A stretch of DNA of 64,000 nucleotides from Chloroflexota bacterium (GCA_003169735.1 PNAP01000010.1:1-64000); one strand, 5' to 3'; positions 47,356 through 58,824 are shown, counted from the first letter of the stretch. Made by a program: numbers and translations. The notes: generated by a model from the letters alone, not told the origin.

Positions 47356-48591
47356 GTGGAGCGCGAAGCGGTGCTGGTCGCCATCGATGTCGGCACGAGC
47401 AAGGTCGTGGCGCTCATCGGCGAGGTCACGCGGGATGGGTCGCTGACCATCATCGGCAAGGGCACGCCGACCGCCACGGGGCTCAAGAAGGGCGTCGTCA
47501 TCAACATCGACCAGACGGTAGCGTCCATCCGCTCCGCCATCGAGGGCGCCGAGAGACTGTCGGGCTACAAGCTCGAGTCGGCGTTCGTGAGCGTCGGTGG
47601 AAGTCACGTCGAGAGCCAGAACTCGCGCGGTGCCGTGGCCGTTTCCGGCCCGCGCCGCGAGGTCAGTCGCGAGGACATCGAGCGGGCCACCGAGGTCGCC
47701 CGCGCGGTCACGATCCCATCCAACCGGGAAGTGCTGCACGTCCTGCCGCGTGGCTTCGTGGTCGACGGCCAGGAGGGCGTCAAGGACCCGCTCGGCATGA
47801 GCGCCATCCGCCTCGAGGTCGAGACGCACATCGTCCATGCCAGTGCGACCGCCGTCCAGAACCTGACCAAGTGCGTCGTCCAGGCCAACGTCCGCATCGA
47901 TGAACTGGTCGCGGCCCCGCTCGCGGCGGCCGAGGCGGTCCTCTCCGACACGGAGCGCGAGCTGGGCGTCGCGGTCGCCGATATCGGCGCCGGCACGACC
48001 GGCCTGGCGCTCTTCGTGGACGGCTCGCCGCTCCACACCGCGATCCTGCCCATCGGCGGCAACAACGTCACCAATGACGTGGCCATCGGCCTCAAGACGA
48101 ACCTCATCTCGGCCGAGGCGATGAAGATCAGCCATGGCACGGCCGACCCCTCGGCGGTCGAACCCGACGAGGTCGTGACGGTCGAGGTCATCGGCGAAGG
48201 CGCCGGGCGGACGGCACCGCGCTCGGAGCTGGCGAAGATCATCGAGGCGCGCATGCGCGAGCTGTTCGAGAAGGTCGGCGAAGAGATCGACCGGGCCGGG
48301 CACACCGGGCGGCTGCCCGCCGGGCTGGTGTTGACTGGGGGCGCCTCACAGCTGGCGGGTACCGCCGAGCTCGGTCGGGAGGTCCTCCAGATGCCGGTCC
48401 GCGTCGCCGGGCCGAGCGGCGTCGGCGGCCTCACCGACCACCTGTTGACACCTGCCTACAGCACCTCCATCGGGCTGCTTCTGTGGGGTGCCCGGGCGGT
48501 CCAGGAGACCGAGCCCGGCCGCTACGAATCGGCGCCGGCTGGTGGATCGCTCGGCCGATTCCGCGATTGGGTCAGGGCACTCTTCCCCTGA
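47356..48591 (+). CDS. ftsA: Cell-division actin-like protein FtsA
   Basis: 411 aa from GTG 47356, which has GGAAGGGGAG just upstream and yields the usual VAIDVGTSKVVALIGE start; ATG 47338 or 47305 would add untypical residues. Actin/HSP70-fold ATPase: phosphate-1 IDVGTSK, the 1C subdomain SGYKLESAFVSVGGSHVESQNSRG, phosphate-2 VADIGAGTTGLALF, and the adenosine loop GLVLTGGASQLAG. The C-terminus (SLGRFRDWVRALF) is an amphipathic membrane-targeting helix. Tethers FtsZ to the membrane. Confidence 0.94.
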   Translation: MEREAVLVAIDVGTSKVVALIGEVTRDGSLTIIGKGTPTATGLKKGVVINIDQTVASIRSAIEGAERLSGYKLESAFVSVGGSHVESQNSRGAVAVSGPRREVSREDIERATEVARAVTIPSNREVLHVLPRGFVVDGQEGVKDPLGMSAIRLEVETHIVHASATAVQNLTKCVVQANVRIDELVAAPLAAAEAVLSDTERELGVAVADIGAGTTGLALFVDGSPLHTAILPIGGNNVTNDVAIGLKTNLISAEAMKISHGTADPSAVEPDEVVTVEVIGEGAGRTAPRSELAKIIEARMRELFEKVGEEIDRAGHTGRLPAGLVLTGGASQLAGTAELGREVLQMPVRVAGPSGVGGLTDHLLTPAYSTSIGLLLWGARAVQETEPGRYESAPAGGSLGRFRDWVRALFP

Positions 48592-48612
48592 TGCCGACGG
48601 CAGGCACGCGGT

Positions 48613-48621
48613 CGTGGATAA
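48613..48621 (-). promoter_or_regulatory. DnaA-box-like site upstream of ftsZ
   Basis: TTATCCACG on the minus strand, one mismatch from the DnaA-box consensus, in the ftsA-ftsZ spacer. Confidence 0.3.
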
Positions 48622-48734
48622 CTCCACCGGCCGTCCACCGTCGGTCCACACCGGCCCCAAGAAATGTCGCCAAAGCGCGACGTTGACGAGTCGTCTCGAC
48701 CGGTCTCCATGTCCCCCGCCGAGGGGTGGGCGTC

Positions 48735-48740
48735 TATACT
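48735..48740 (+). promoter_or_regulatory. Predicted -10 box of ftsZ
   Basis: TATACT in the 248-bp ftsA-ftsZ spacer, 99 nt before the ftsZ ATG; no clear -35. Would let ftsZ be expressed apart from the rest of the cluster. Confidence 0.4.
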
Positions 48741-48839
48741 CGTCCGACGACCTCCGGCCGATCGCGCCTGGGCCACCGGCCCGGTGCAGGCACGTCGTTG
48801 ACTCATCGAATAGCCCGTCAAGCTCCCGGAGGGAAGCCG

Positions 48840-50099
48840 ATGCCGCTGCGGTCTGACTCGGAGAATTTCGCCCTGATCCGGGTGATCGGCATCGGCGGCG
48901 GCGGGAGCAACGCCGTCAACCGGATGATCCGCGCAGAGCTGATGGGTGTCGAGTTCATCGCGGTGAACACCGACGCCCAGGCGCTGCTGCAATCCGACGC
49001 TCCGCACAAGATCCGCATCGGCGACAAGATCACCCGCGGCCTCGGCGCCGGCGGCGACCCGAGCATCGGGCAGCGCGCGGCCGAGGAGGACTCCGAGAAG
49101 ATCTTCGAGGCGCTCAAGGACTCGGACATGGTCTTCATCACCGCCGGCATGGGCGGCGGGACGGGATCGGGGGCCGCGCCGATCATCGCCGAGATCGCGC
49201 GCGACCTCGGCGCGCTGACCATCGGCGTCGTTACCAAGCCGTTCAGTTTCGAGGGCGCGCGCCGCCGGCTCAACGCCGAGAAGGCCAGTGAGCAGCTGCG
49301 CGACAAGGTCGACACGCTCATCACCATCCCCAACGACCGGCTCAAGGATGTCGTCGACAAGACGACCTCGATCGTCGATGCCTTCCGCGTCGTCGATGAC
49401 GTGCTCCGCCAGGGCGTCCAGGGCATCAGCGACCTGATCACGGTGCCGGGCCTGATCAATCTCGACTTCGCCGACGTGCGCACGATCATGAAGGACGCCG
49501 GTTCAGCGTTGATGGGCATCGGGCGGGGGAGTGGCGAGAACCGCGCTGCGGACGCCGCGCGTGCCGCCATCGCCAGTCCGCTCCTCGAGATCAACATCGC
49601 CGGCGCGCAGGGCGTCCTGTTCAACATCACCGGCGGCCCCGGCCTCGGCCTGTTCGAAGTGGACGAGGCGGCCGAGATCATCAAGGAGACGGCCGATCCG
49701 GAGGCGAACATCATCTTCGGCACCGTCATCGACGAGCGCATGGGCGACGAGGTGATGATCACCGTCATCGCCACCGGCTTCGATTCGAACAAGAAGCGCG
49801 ACCTGTACCGAGTGGCGACCACCGAGAGCGGCCTGCGCGTCGGGCGGGAGAATCGCGACTTCATGCGCGAGCTGGAGGAGCAGCGCGCCGCGGCCGCCAT
49901 CCCGGTCATCGGCACCGGTGCCGATCACGGCTCTGAGGCAGCCGCGGCGTCGCTCGAACTGGCCGGCGTTCCGGTCGCCGCAAGTGGCAACGGTGGCCCA
50001 GCCCAGACGCGGACCGCGGCCCGACCTGCCGATACGTCGCGCCGCGCGCCGGAGGTCGAGGATCTCGACATCCCGGCCTTCCTGCGCCGCAACCGCTGA
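48840..50099 (+). CDS. ftsZ: Cell-division GTPase FtsZ
   Basis: 419 aa from ATG 48840, with GGAGGG about 6 nt upstream. Tubulin homologue forming the Z ring. [36 protein letters not shown], the tubulin signature [10 protein letters not shown] (near 105-114), the T7 synergy loop [11 protein letters not shown], and the conserved C-terminal peptide [12 protein letters not shown] that binds FtsA. The linker before it is Ala/Thr-rich, ~60 residues. Confidence 0.97.
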   Translation: MPLRSDSENFALIRVIGIGGGGSNAVNRMIRAELMGVEFIAVNTDAQALLQSDAPHKIRIGDKITRGLGAGGDPSIGQRAAEEDSEKIFEALKDSDMVFITAGMGGGTGSGAAPIIAEIARDLGALTIGVVTKPFSFEGARRRLNAEKASEQLRDKVDTLITIPNDRLKDVVDKTTSIVDAFRVVDDVLRQGVQGISDLITVPGLINLDFADVRTIMKDAGSALMGIGRGSGENRAADAARAAIASPLLEINIAGAQGVLFNITGGPGLGLFEVDEAAEIIKETADPEANIIFGTVIDERMGDEVMITVIATGFDSNKKRDLYRVATTESGLRVGRENRDFMRELEEQRAAAAIPVIGTGADHGSEAAAASLELAGVPVAASGNGGPAQTRTAARPADTSRRAPEVEDLDIPAFLRRNR

Positions 50100-50788
50100 C
50101 CCAGGACCTCGTCCGCGCTCGAGCGGAGGTGCTGGCGCGCATCGCGCGCGCCTGTGGGCGAGTCGGCCGTGACCCGGCCTCGGTGACGCTGGTCGCCATC
50201 TCCAAGACCGTGCCGGCCGAACGGCTGGTGGCCGCCGTCGCGGCTGGCCTGACCGTCCTCGGGGAGAACCGCGTCCAGGAGGCCGAGGCGAAGGTGCCAG
50301 CAGTCCCCGGCGCGAGCTGGCACATGGTCGGGCACCTCCAGGGCAACAAGGTCGCCAAGGCGCTGGAGCTGTTCGCCGTCATCGAATCGGTCGATACCGT
50401 CGGCCTCGCGCGCCGACTCGACCGGTTGGCTGGCGATCGATCGAGCGGACGGCTGCCCGTCTTCCTGCAGGTCAACGTCGACGGCGATCCGGCCAAGGAA
50501 GGCTTCGGCCCGGCGGAGCTCTCGGCCCAGCTCGATGAGGTCGAGGCACTCCCCAACCTCGAGGTGCGCGGCCTGATGACGGTCGGTCGGCTCGTCGCGA
50601 CGCCCGCCCAGGCGCGCCCGACCTTCGTCGCCCTGCGCGAACTGTCCGAGCGGCTCCGCGCGCAGCAGCCGGCGCTCGGCGCCGACCTGTCGATGGGCAT
50701 GAGCGACGACTTCGAGGTCGCGGTCGAAGAAGGCGCGACCCTGGTGCGCGTGGGACGGGCGCTGTTCGGGGCACGGCCAACAGCCTGA
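50096..50788 (+). CDS. YggS family PLP-dependent homeostasis protein
   Basis: The conserved frame opens at CTG 50096 (overlapping the ftsZ stop as CTGA; 230 aa) or at GTG 50129 (219 aa). The residues encoded before GTG 50129 ([10 protein letters not shown]) match the usual N-terminal helix of YggS, so the family argues for the upstream start although CTG is unusual. PLP-binding proteins of pyridoxal/amino-acid homeostasis: VTLVAISKT with the PLP lysine, [50 protein letters not shown], and [27 protein letters not shown]. Confidence 0.9.
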   Translation: MTQDLVRARAEVLARIARACGRVGRDPASVTLVAISKTVPAERLVAAVAAGLTVLGENRVQEAEAKVPAVPGASWHMVGHLQGNKVAKALELFAVIESVDTVGLARRLDRLAGDRSSGRLPVFLQVNVDGDPAKEGFGPAELSAQLDEVEALPNLEVRGLMTVGRLVATPAQARPTFVALRELSERLRAQQPALGADLSMGMSDDFEVAVEEGATLVRVGRALFGARPTA

Positions 50789-51150
50789 TTCCACTCGCAG
50801 TCCTCCCGAGGATCGCGCCAGGCCCGATCATCCGTCCGTGGCGGGCCCATCGTGGGGGATCGGGCAGCTTGGACTCGGCCGTACTCCGTGCATGCGTACC
50901 GATTGGCGGAACGCCGGCGCAAGCCAATCCCTCGATCCCCGGTTCAGGTTCTTATCGGTCCGGATATTCCCGGAGGTGGTATCTCAGCCGACAAGCAGGC
51001 AGATCGACGGGCGTTCTGGCCTCCAGCGGCCTCGGCGACCTCTCGACCAGGACCTTCCCCGAACGCTTCCGCGTGCGGTAACCATGCATGGAGTACGGGC
51101 TGGTTCAAGCACGACCGCCGGTCACGCTCGCGCCGATACACTCGCGCTCC
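50789..51150. other. Non-coding gap between yggS and yggT
   Basis: 362 bp. ORFs here are short, Arg/Ser-rich and in shadow frames; none looks like SepF, which often occupies this place. The only signal is TACACT at 51137-51142, 8 nt before the yggT ATG, a probable -10 with a leaderless arrangement. Confidence 0.4.
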
Positions 51151-51399
51151 ATGGCCGTCATCGTCTTCCTCGCTCGCTACGGACTGCTTCTCCTGTGGAT
51201 CCTCATCCTCGCGCGCGTGCTCCTGAGCTGGATCGACCCGAGATACACCACTGCCGCGGGGCACGTGATCTACCAGGCGACCGAGCCGATGCTCGCCCCC
51301 ATCCGCCGCTTCATGCCGCGGACGGGCATGATCGACTTCAGCCCGATGGTCCTGTTCATCCTCGTTGCCGTCGTGATGCGCCTGTTCGGTCTGCCCTGA
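51151..51399 (+). CDS. yggT: YggT family membrane protein
   Basis: 82 aa from ATG 51151. Two membrane helices: IVFLARYGLLLLWILILARVLLSWI and the second at FSPMVLFILVAVVMRLF. Contains the family block RVLLSWIDPRY ... ATEPMLAPIRRFMPR. Small inner-membrane protein found next to division genes; function unclear, linked in other bacteria with osmotic stress and cell shape. Confidence 0.88.
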   Translation: MAVIVFLARYGLLLLWILILARVLLSWIDPRYTTAAGHVIYQATEPMLAPIRRFMPRTGMIDFSPMVLFILVAVVMRLFGLP

Positions 51400-51400
51400 A

Positions 51401-51712
51401 ATGACGTCACCGGCGCCGGGCGCGGTCCGCTTCGAGGTCAGGTTGACGCCGCGAGGCGGACGCGACGCGATCGACGGTGTCGCCGAGGACGGCGCGCTGA
51501 GGGTGCGCGTGGCGGCCCCACCTGTCGACGGCGCTGCCAATCGAGCGCTCATCCGACTCCTCGCCGACGAGATCGGCGTCGCGCCTTCCGCCGTGACCAT
51601 CGAATCCGGGGAGGGGAGCCGGCGCAAGCGCATCGCCGTGATCGGGCCACCCCCAGGCGACCTCATCGTTCGATGGCCGGGGCTGTTGCTGGGAACGACC
51701 GAGCGTCGTTGA
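51401..51712 (+). CDS. yggU: DUF167 (YggU) family protein
   Basis: 103 aa, one base after the yggT stop. Typical DUF167: VRFEVRLTPRGGRDAIDGV, LRVRVAAPPVDGAANRALIRLLADEIGVAPSAVTIESGEGSRRKRIAVIG. Small soluble alpha/beta protein of unknown function, usually co-located with yggT. Confidence 0.9.
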   Translation: MTSPAPGAVRFEVRLTPRGGRDAIDGVAEDGALRVRVAAPPVDGAANRALIRLLADEIGVAPSAVTIESGEGSRRKRIAVIGPPPGDLIVRWPGLLLGTTERR

Positions 51713-51738
51713 CGCTCATCGCCGGCGCCGCCGATAAT
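51709..51738 (+). promoter_or_regulatory. tRNA-Val promoter
   Basis: TTGACG (51709-51714), 18 bp, GATAAT (51733-51738); about 31 nt upstream of the tRNA. Confidence 0.55.
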
Positions 51739-51769
51739 GCCGTCAGCCCGACCGGTCGGGCGTCCCCAA

Positions 51770-53302
<1,533 letters not shown>

Positions 53303-53306
<4 letters not shown>

Positions 53307-53548
53307 GCTGTAGGGTCCTCCCGATCGCCAACCACCATCGACCGTTGCTGTGACCTCATCCGGCTCGCCTCGCCGATGGCGAACACCACGGCCGACTCGA
53401 AGCGGTCGAGCGGCGCGTCCGTGGAACCGGGCGATGGCGCAGCGTGTTGATGGACCCATTCACGCTCTGACCGGAGGGTCTTGGCAAGGTCCGCGATTGA
53501 CGCGGGTCTCGTCGCCCTCGTCGGAGCGCCACTCGGCTCCGCAGTCAT
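53303..53548 (-). CDS. Small protein coupled to the serine recombinase
   Basis: 81 aa. Its TGA shares bases with the recombinase GTG (GTGA), the tight coupling expected for a partner protein. Contents: a Pro/Ala-rich first ~15 residues, a helix ADLAKTLRSEREWVHQH, then DRFESAVVFAIGEASRMRSQQRSM. No family recognised. Possible recombination directionality factor or accessory protein by position only. Confidence 0.45.
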
Positions 53549-53713
53549 CGCGCTGCCCCTGTGCGACGGCTCCGAGAACCGCCGATGCCGTCGCTGCCGG
53601 GCCAGGGAGACAAGGTCACCGACTGGCTCGAACGGCCGAACCGGACCCGTGGCAGCGTGAGGCTGGCGGGGGGATGACCGTGGCTCTGGCTGAGCGATAC
53701 CATCTACCTACGG

Positions 53714-54850
53714 ATGGCGGCCAAAAACGAAGGTCTAGCGGATCAGCTCGTGGCGGTAGCCGGATTCGCCCAACGTTGGCTCCGCGGCGAGCGGCCCAAA
53801 CCGCCCGAATGCTGGCGGCTTGAGGCGATGCCCGGGCTCTTCTCGACCGAGCCCACGACGGCCGGATCGAGCCAACCGGTGGAACGGATCGTGACCGAGG
53901 CTGGTCACGTCATCCTGCGCTTCGAGGCCGACGCATCGGGGGTCGTACCCGGCGTGGAGCGATCGTGGCAGGGTCCAAGCGAGCTTCTTGCGACGCACCT
54001 TGCTGATCCGGGCATCCGCCTCGTCTTCACGCTGGCCCCGGGGCGCCTGCGCGGCGTGCGCGGCCACTGGATCGCCCCAGCCACGGGACCGGACGGGCGA
54101 CGCGCGATGCGGCGTCCGGGACGCCATCGTCCGGCGGCCTGGCAGACGGTGTGGGGCGCGCCGCGCTGGAGCGCCATCGTCGTCTCCGCCGAGGGCTATC
54201 CCGAGCTGCGGAGCCTGCAGGTCGGTCGCGCCGAAGGCTGGTTGAAAGAGGATGCGACTGCCGCGGCCCTGGTCGATGCGCTAGACAAGCGCGGCTACGA
54301 CGATCCGCACCGTTCGGTAATCGCCTACCAGCTGGTGGGCGATGCCGCCGCCCGACGCCACACACCAGCGCTGGCGCTGCGCTCGCTGTATCTGTACTAC
54401 CTCGGTCGAGGTGAAGGCTCGCGCAGGAGCGCTGTGGCGGAGCCGTCCGAGGATGCCGGCGATGACTGGATCGAGCCCGGTGAAGATGGGCAACCGACGA
54501 AAGGCACTGCGCCACCGGTCCCGGTCGCGGACCTCCCGTCGGCACGTGGTGGCCATTCGGAGCGGTCGCTGCGACGCGAGGCCAAGGCGCTGGCCGAGGC
54601 CGACGGTTTCGATGGTCTCTGGGACCTTGAGCCCGAAGAGCGGGAAGGCTATCGGAACGCCGCGGTCACGAAGCTCGCCGCCAGACAGCGACTGCGCGAT
54701 GAGCGGCGTCTCCTGGCCGAGGTGTTGGCCGAGGCGGGCGTCGTGCGCAGCCAGCGGGCCATCGAGCAGTTCGTGGCGCGTCATCGGGCCGAGACCCCCG
54801 AGGAGCTGCGGCGCTCCGTCGCACGCTACCTGGACGGTCGGCGGCGATGA
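53714..54850 (+). CDS. Hypothetical island protein, 378 aa
   Basis: No signal peptide, no membrane helix, no recognised motif. The N-half looks beta-rich (VERIVTEAGHVILRFEADASGVVPG ... LVFTLAPGRLRGVRGHWIAPATG). Residues ~180-225 form a helical stretch with RGYDDPHRSVIAYQLVGDAAARRHTPALALRSLYLYYLG. An acidic linker follows, and the C-terminal ~90 residues are a charged helix (LRREAKALAEADGF ... RRSVARYLDGRRR). Divergent from the recombinase pair, 165 bp away. Start uncertain: no clear ribosome binding site at ATG 53714; ATG 53828 is an option. Confidence 0.5.
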   Translation: MAAKNEGLADQLVAVAGFAQRWLRGERPKPPECWRLEAMPGLFSTEPTTAGSSQPVERIVTEAGHVILRFEADASGVVPGVERSWQGPSELLATHLADPGIRLVFTLAPGRLRGVRGHWIAPATGPDGRRAMRRPGRHRPAAWQTVWGAPRWSAIVVSAEGYPELRSLQVGRAEGWLKEDATAAALVDALDKRGYDDPHRSVIAYQLVGDAAARRHTPALALRSLYLYYLGRGEGSRRSAVAEPSEDAGDDWIEPGEDGQPTKGTAPPVPVADLPSARGGHSERSLRREAKALAEADGFDGLWDLEPEEREGYRNAAVTKLAARQRLRDERRLLAEVLAEAGVVRSQRAIEQFVARHRAETPEELRRSVARYLDGRRR

Positions 54851-54978
54851 CCCTCATCCACGGCGTTGGATCCAACGCCGCGCACCCCCCGGGAGGGGTC
54901 GACCACTCACCGTCTGCGCCTGATTCCAACCGCTCCAACTGCTTCTCTGGGCAGGGCTGGCAGCTCTGTCTTGCAGAC

Positions 54979-57525
54979 TCAGCGTGGTGTCACCGTCGCC
55001 GGCGACGGAAAGGCCGCATGAATCTTCTCGACCCAGTCGAGGTAGGTGCCTATTGTCTCTCCGACATCCGTTCCGAAGACGCCACCAGCGAGGGAGCTGA
55101 GCGTCGACATCCGCAAACGGTATGACTCGTCTTTGTAGAGGCTGCGTGTGGCCGGGATGTCGGCCTTGGCGTCGCGAAGAAAGAACGCGATTCGGGTTGC
55201 AAGCGCCACACGTCCCGCAGCCAGCGCCGCGCCGCCCAGTTTGGCCAAGCCGAAGTCAATTCGTTGCTTCCGTCCGGCTAGTCCTGGTGCGAGTGACAGA
55301 GACACTAGTTTCATGCATCCTCGTTCGACCTGGACCTCGAGGAAATAGTCGGCGCGCATTGCGCGGCCAAGCATCTCCTCGAACCGCTGGCGTACCAACT
55401 CCTCTTGGCGCGGCAACGGCGTCGTAGCGACAAGCCGGTCCAACATGCTTTCCATCGCGACGCGAGCCGGGAAGAACGACCCACGCCTCCCAGCCTCGCA
55501 AACGATTCCAGCGACCTCCGACATCAGGGCCGCACAGGTAGGGCTAGCCTCGGCCGACGCGGTTCTTGCAGCGACGTCGAGACGAGCTATCAGGATGTCC
55601 GCCGCGGAGGAATACTGACTGGCATATGTCAGACGTGCCAAACGTAGAGCGTGCTCGCGTAGGACTTCTACCTGGGCTTCATCCCTCCGCTCGCTGGCTT
55701 CGTACCACGCCGATTCGAAGCCCCTTACGGCTCCGAGCTCGAGTCCGAATGAGAGTTTCGCAGCGAGGTACCCTTCCGGGGCTTCCTTTGTGGCCAAGAG
55801 ATCGTCAGCGACGCGAAGGAACCGCAGAATCAGTATCTCGATCCTCCGACTGGTCTCGTTAGCGCCTTCCGCGTCTCGGTCTGACTGGCTGTTGAAGACC
55901 CGCGCGAGGGAGAGTAGGGTTTCGTAGGCTCGACGGACCGACGGTAGCCGTTTCACGTCGACCAATTCCGTTGCCGCTGGCAAGAGTCGGCGGGCAACCT
56001 CTGGTTCATCGACCTCGACAACCGCGATCACCTCGTTGGCGGATACGGTCGCGCCCGGATCTTCGAGGAGAACCAGCGAGGGAGCCGGTGACCCGGTTCG
56101 CAGGGGTGACTGCTGGGTCTCATCAAGGAGAGCGCCCGCCCGTGCCATGCGAGCTGGATCGAGGCTCAAATAGCCATCGTGCCGCGCTTGAATGACCATT
56201 CGCCGGCGTGTGATGGGCTCGGTCGTCGCGCGACGTATTCGCGCAGATGTCGCCAGGACGTCTTTGATAGAGACCGCCATGGTAAGGAACCGGGCTGCGT
56301 GTTCGCCTGCAATGGCAAAGTCTCGAGAACGATCCCTGGCGACGCGAGCGGTCGCCCGCCTCGTGTCGGCCTTCGGAACTAGGTCCATTGCCACGATCGG
56401 GACGTGCGCCACCAAAACCACCGCGACTGCAAGGGCAAGGTTCCCCGTCGCATCGGGAACCACGACGACGAGGACGAAGAATGCGGCAATGGCGTAGGCG
56501 GAGACGAGTCTTGCGGGCCAAGCCACGCTCGACACCATTCCAAGGGGTAGGGCGCTGGATGCGAGTTGTACTGCCAGAACATGAAGCGCTATCAGAAGCC
56601 CCGCAGTCGCCAGCGCATCGCCGAGACCGAATGTGGGAAGGCGATGACCATCCTGTGCCAATCGGTCGAAGCCAGCCCGTAGGGACAAGACAAGGGCCAT
56701 GTCAGCAAGGAGCAGAACCGATAACCGAATCCTGAATCCAAAGCCGACATACTTGAACCGGAGGCGGTTGACCGTCCTCCTTGCGCGACCCAGCCACCCA
56801 CGTGAGGTTCTTGGCTCTCGGAGAGAATCGGTGGTGGAGTAGCGATCATCCGCTGGTCGCAGTCGTTCGGCGAGGGCGTCAGGGGAATCGGCCAGTACTC
56901 GAGCGACGTCAGGCAACGCGGCAGCTGTCAGGAGTCCACGGCGCGCTACGGCCATGACAACTACTTCGGCCGCACCGATGGAACCCGAGGGAGAACCCTC
57001 GACCGCATCGAGCAGCTCCTTCGCCAAGGACGGATACAGCGCCAGCATCGATGCGACGGCCCGACGAGCGACAAAGGCTGAGCCGGGCGCGTAGGGGTTG
57101 AGCGGTGAAGTTGCCTCGACTGTCGCCGAGGCAACGATCATCGCCGCCTCAGTCGCGTTCACGCTCGCAGCAAATTCGGGAACCAGTGCGATCGCCGTCA
57201 ATCGCCGTGTCGTCAGGAGTGCGGGGAGAAGGACCAGTTTCGCTGCGACTGGATCCTTTGCAGCAATCCCTGTCGCGATACGGAACACGCTGGCACCCAG
57301 ATCCGCGCTGTTGGCGCTCAGCAGCTGCGAAAGGAAGTCCACGGTGAGGCTCTCCGGCTCGAGGACAGCCTGGAATGCGACCTCTGCTGGAAGAATGTTG
57401 CGTAGCTCGGTCGCGACCCGCCAAGGGTCATCAATCTGGCCATGCGCGGCGAGTCGGACCATTGGAGGCCAGATCGGCCAAGTCGGATGGCGGGCGATAC
57501 GCCGGGCAAGTACCTGCCGAATCAC
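54979..57525 (-). CDS. Large membrane protein of unknown function in the island
   Basis: 848 aa, GTG start 13 nt after the preceding stop. The N-terminal ~230 residues are helical repeat-like (HEAT-like character). Then come about four membrane helices at residues ~265-390 (IRLSVLLLADMALVLSL; LATAGLLIALHVLAVQLASSALPLGM; AIAAFFVLVVVVP; LALAVAVVLVAHVPIVAMDLV). A ~450-residue cytoplasmic or external C-terminal part follows, mostly helical, with no nuclease, ATPase or protease motif that I can see. Codon use is less GC-biased than the host genes. By position and composition it forms a two-gene unit with the next upstream gene. No family recognised. Confidence 0.65.
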   Translation of the reverse strand: MIRQVLARRIARHPTWPIWPPMVRLAAHGQIDDPWRVATELRNILPAEVAFQAVLEPESLTVDFLSQLLSANSADLGASVFRIATGIAAKDPVAAKLVLLPALLTTRRLTAIALVPEFAASVNATEAAMIVASATVEATSPLNPYAPGSAFVARRAVASMLALYPSLAKELLDAVEGSPSGSIGAAEVVVMAVARRGLLTAAALPDVARVLADSPDALAERLRPADDRYSTTDSLREPRTSRGWLGRARRTVNRLRFKYVGFGFRIRLSVLLLADMALVLSLRAGFDRLAQDGHRLPTFGLGDALATAGLLIALHVLAVQLASSALPLGMVSSVAWPARLVSAYAIAAFFVLVVVVPDATGNLALAVAVVLVAHVPIVAMDLVPKADTRRATARVARDRSRDFAIAGEHAARFLTMAVSIKDVLATSARIRRATTEPITRRRMVIQARHDGYLSLDPARMARAGALLDETQQSPLRTGSPAPSLVLLEDPGATVSANEVIAVVEVDEPEVARRLLPAATELVDVKRLPSVRRAYETLLSLARVFNSQSDRDAEGANETSRRIEILILRFLRVADDLLATKEAPEGYLAAKLSFGLELGAVRGFESAWYEASERRDEAQVEVLREHALRLARLTYASQYSSAADILIARLDVAARTASAEASPTCAALMSEVAGIVCEAGRRGSFFPARVAMESMLDRLVATTPLPRQEELVRQRFEEMLGRAMRADYFLEVQVERGCMKLVSLSLAPGLAGRKQRIDFGLAKLGGAALAAGRVALATRIAFFLRDAKADIPATRSLYKDESYRLRMSTLSSLAGGVFGTDVGETIGTYLDWVEKIHAAFPSPATVTPR

Positions 57526-57538
57526 GACGCGCTGCGCT

Positions 57539-58735
57539 CTACGGCCACCGTTCGTGGCCTGGAAAGTAAAGGGGATGGTTAGGCTGCTCGAAGTCGCTCA
57601 GGAGCTGGCTGAGATGAGACTCGAGTGACCCCTCGGCACGATTCGCCACGTCGCGAGCCACCACGACTGTCTCGGCCAAACTTGCAGCCGCAGCACTTCG
57701 CTCGTTCTCTGGCGGAAGAGTCGCCTCGAATCGGTCCGCGTTCGCTCGCATGCGAGCGATGGTGGCCAGCGAGAGGGACCACGGTTCCAGCAGCGACGCA
57801 GGGTACGACGGTGCGCGCTGCTCGATTCCGGGAATGACAAGCGCGTCGACCGGGCGCCAAATGCCGGTTTCGTCGGATTCTAGTATCTGTCCATTTGGGC
57901 GATCGTTGCCCAGATCGAGCCGGTCGGGACGCACAACGCGCACCTGGGGAACGCCGACGGACTGGTCGATCACGAGCGCGCCTGCGCCCATCAGGAGTGA
58001 GTCTCGAACGGCGTGGGCGACGAATGTCGCAGTGCGAGCGTCGGTGGTCGACTGCTCCACGACCCGACGGACATGCTCCGATGGACCTACCGCACGATGC
58101 CCAAGCCCGACGGTGACGGCCACGACCTTGTCCACGGACTGCCGAATCACGGGCAACGAGTTGTAGCACCAGGCGAAGAAGTTCGTGCGGGCAGCGAATG
58201 CGGCTCGCGTCAGCATCGGTTGGAATACGCACGTCTGGATACCGAACCCCCACCGAGTGAGCGTAATCGCGACTTCGTCGCGATGTCCCGCTCGCATCGC
58301 CCGTGCGAGCGCGTAGGCGTCAGCCTTCGACAGAAGGTCCAACTGGTCGATACCGTCGATTAGGTCAGTGATGTCGGCTTCGTCTTTGGCCACTTTCGCG
58401 GTGACATCTTGGCGACGCAGTATCGAAATGACGTAGTCAGCCACAATCAGGGCTTGAACGTCTGGAGTCCGATCTTCATTGACGGCTATCACGAATGGAT
58501 TGTCGCCGGTCCCCTCGGGAACAGACATCGCGGTATCGAAGGGCAAGACTGGGAACGCGTCTAGATTGGTCGGCCACCACGGACCGGGCCGGAAAAGCGT
58601 AAATGCGAACTGGAAGGTCGGCTTGCCCTCCGCAGGGCGCACGGAGTCCAAGGCATCGACCGCCTGGGAAAGGCTGGCGAACTCAGGAGAGGTGTCTACC
58701 AGCTTCTCCCGAGTCTCGGCATCTGATTGGTTCAT
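57539..58735 (-). CDS. Hypothetical soluble protein upstream of the membrane protein
   Basis: 398 aa, ATG 58735. No signal peptide or membrane helix. Mixed alpha/beta; regions include FQFAFTLFRPGPWWPTNLDAFPVLPFDT, a helix-rich middle (FFAWCYNSLPVIRQSVDKVVAVTVGLGHRAVG) and VVRPDRLDLGNDRPNGQILES followed by a long C-terminal helix. I recognise no family or catalytic motif. Lower-GC composition like the downstream membrane-protein gene, so the two were probably acquired together. Function unknown; the defence genes next to it make a role in phage defence possible. Confidence 0.6.
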   Translation of the reverse strand: MNQSDAETREKLVDTSPEFASLSQAVDALDSVRPAEGKPTFQFAFTLFRPGPWWPTNLDAFPVLPFDTAMSVPEGTGDNPFVIAVNEDRTPDVQALIVADYVISILRRQDVTAKVAKDEADITDLIDGIDQLDLLSKADAYALARAMRAGHRDEVAITLTRWGFGIQTCVFQPMLTRAAFAARTNFFAWCYNSLPVIRQSVDKVVAVTVGLGHRAVGPSEHVRRVVEQSTTDARTATFVAHAVRDSLLMGAGALVIDQSVGVPQVRVVRPDRLDLGNDRPNGQILESDETGIWRPVDALVIPGIEQRAPSYPASLLEPWSLSLATIARMRANADRFEATLPPENERSAAAASLAETVVVARDVANRAEGSLESHLSQLLSDFEQPNHPLYFPGHERWP

Positions 58736-58824
58736 GGCCTTATCGATGGCAAAGGGTCATTGCCTGAAGACGCGGAGCGGTGGCAAAGCCAACACCTTCG
58801 TGACGCCGTAAGTATCGGCGGCAT

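Noticed and set aside
50838-51404. ORFs in the yggS-yggT gap as a SepF or other division gene
   Set aside because: Arg/Ser/Pro-rich frames with no SepF motif and no ribosome binding site; overlapping frames all look alike.
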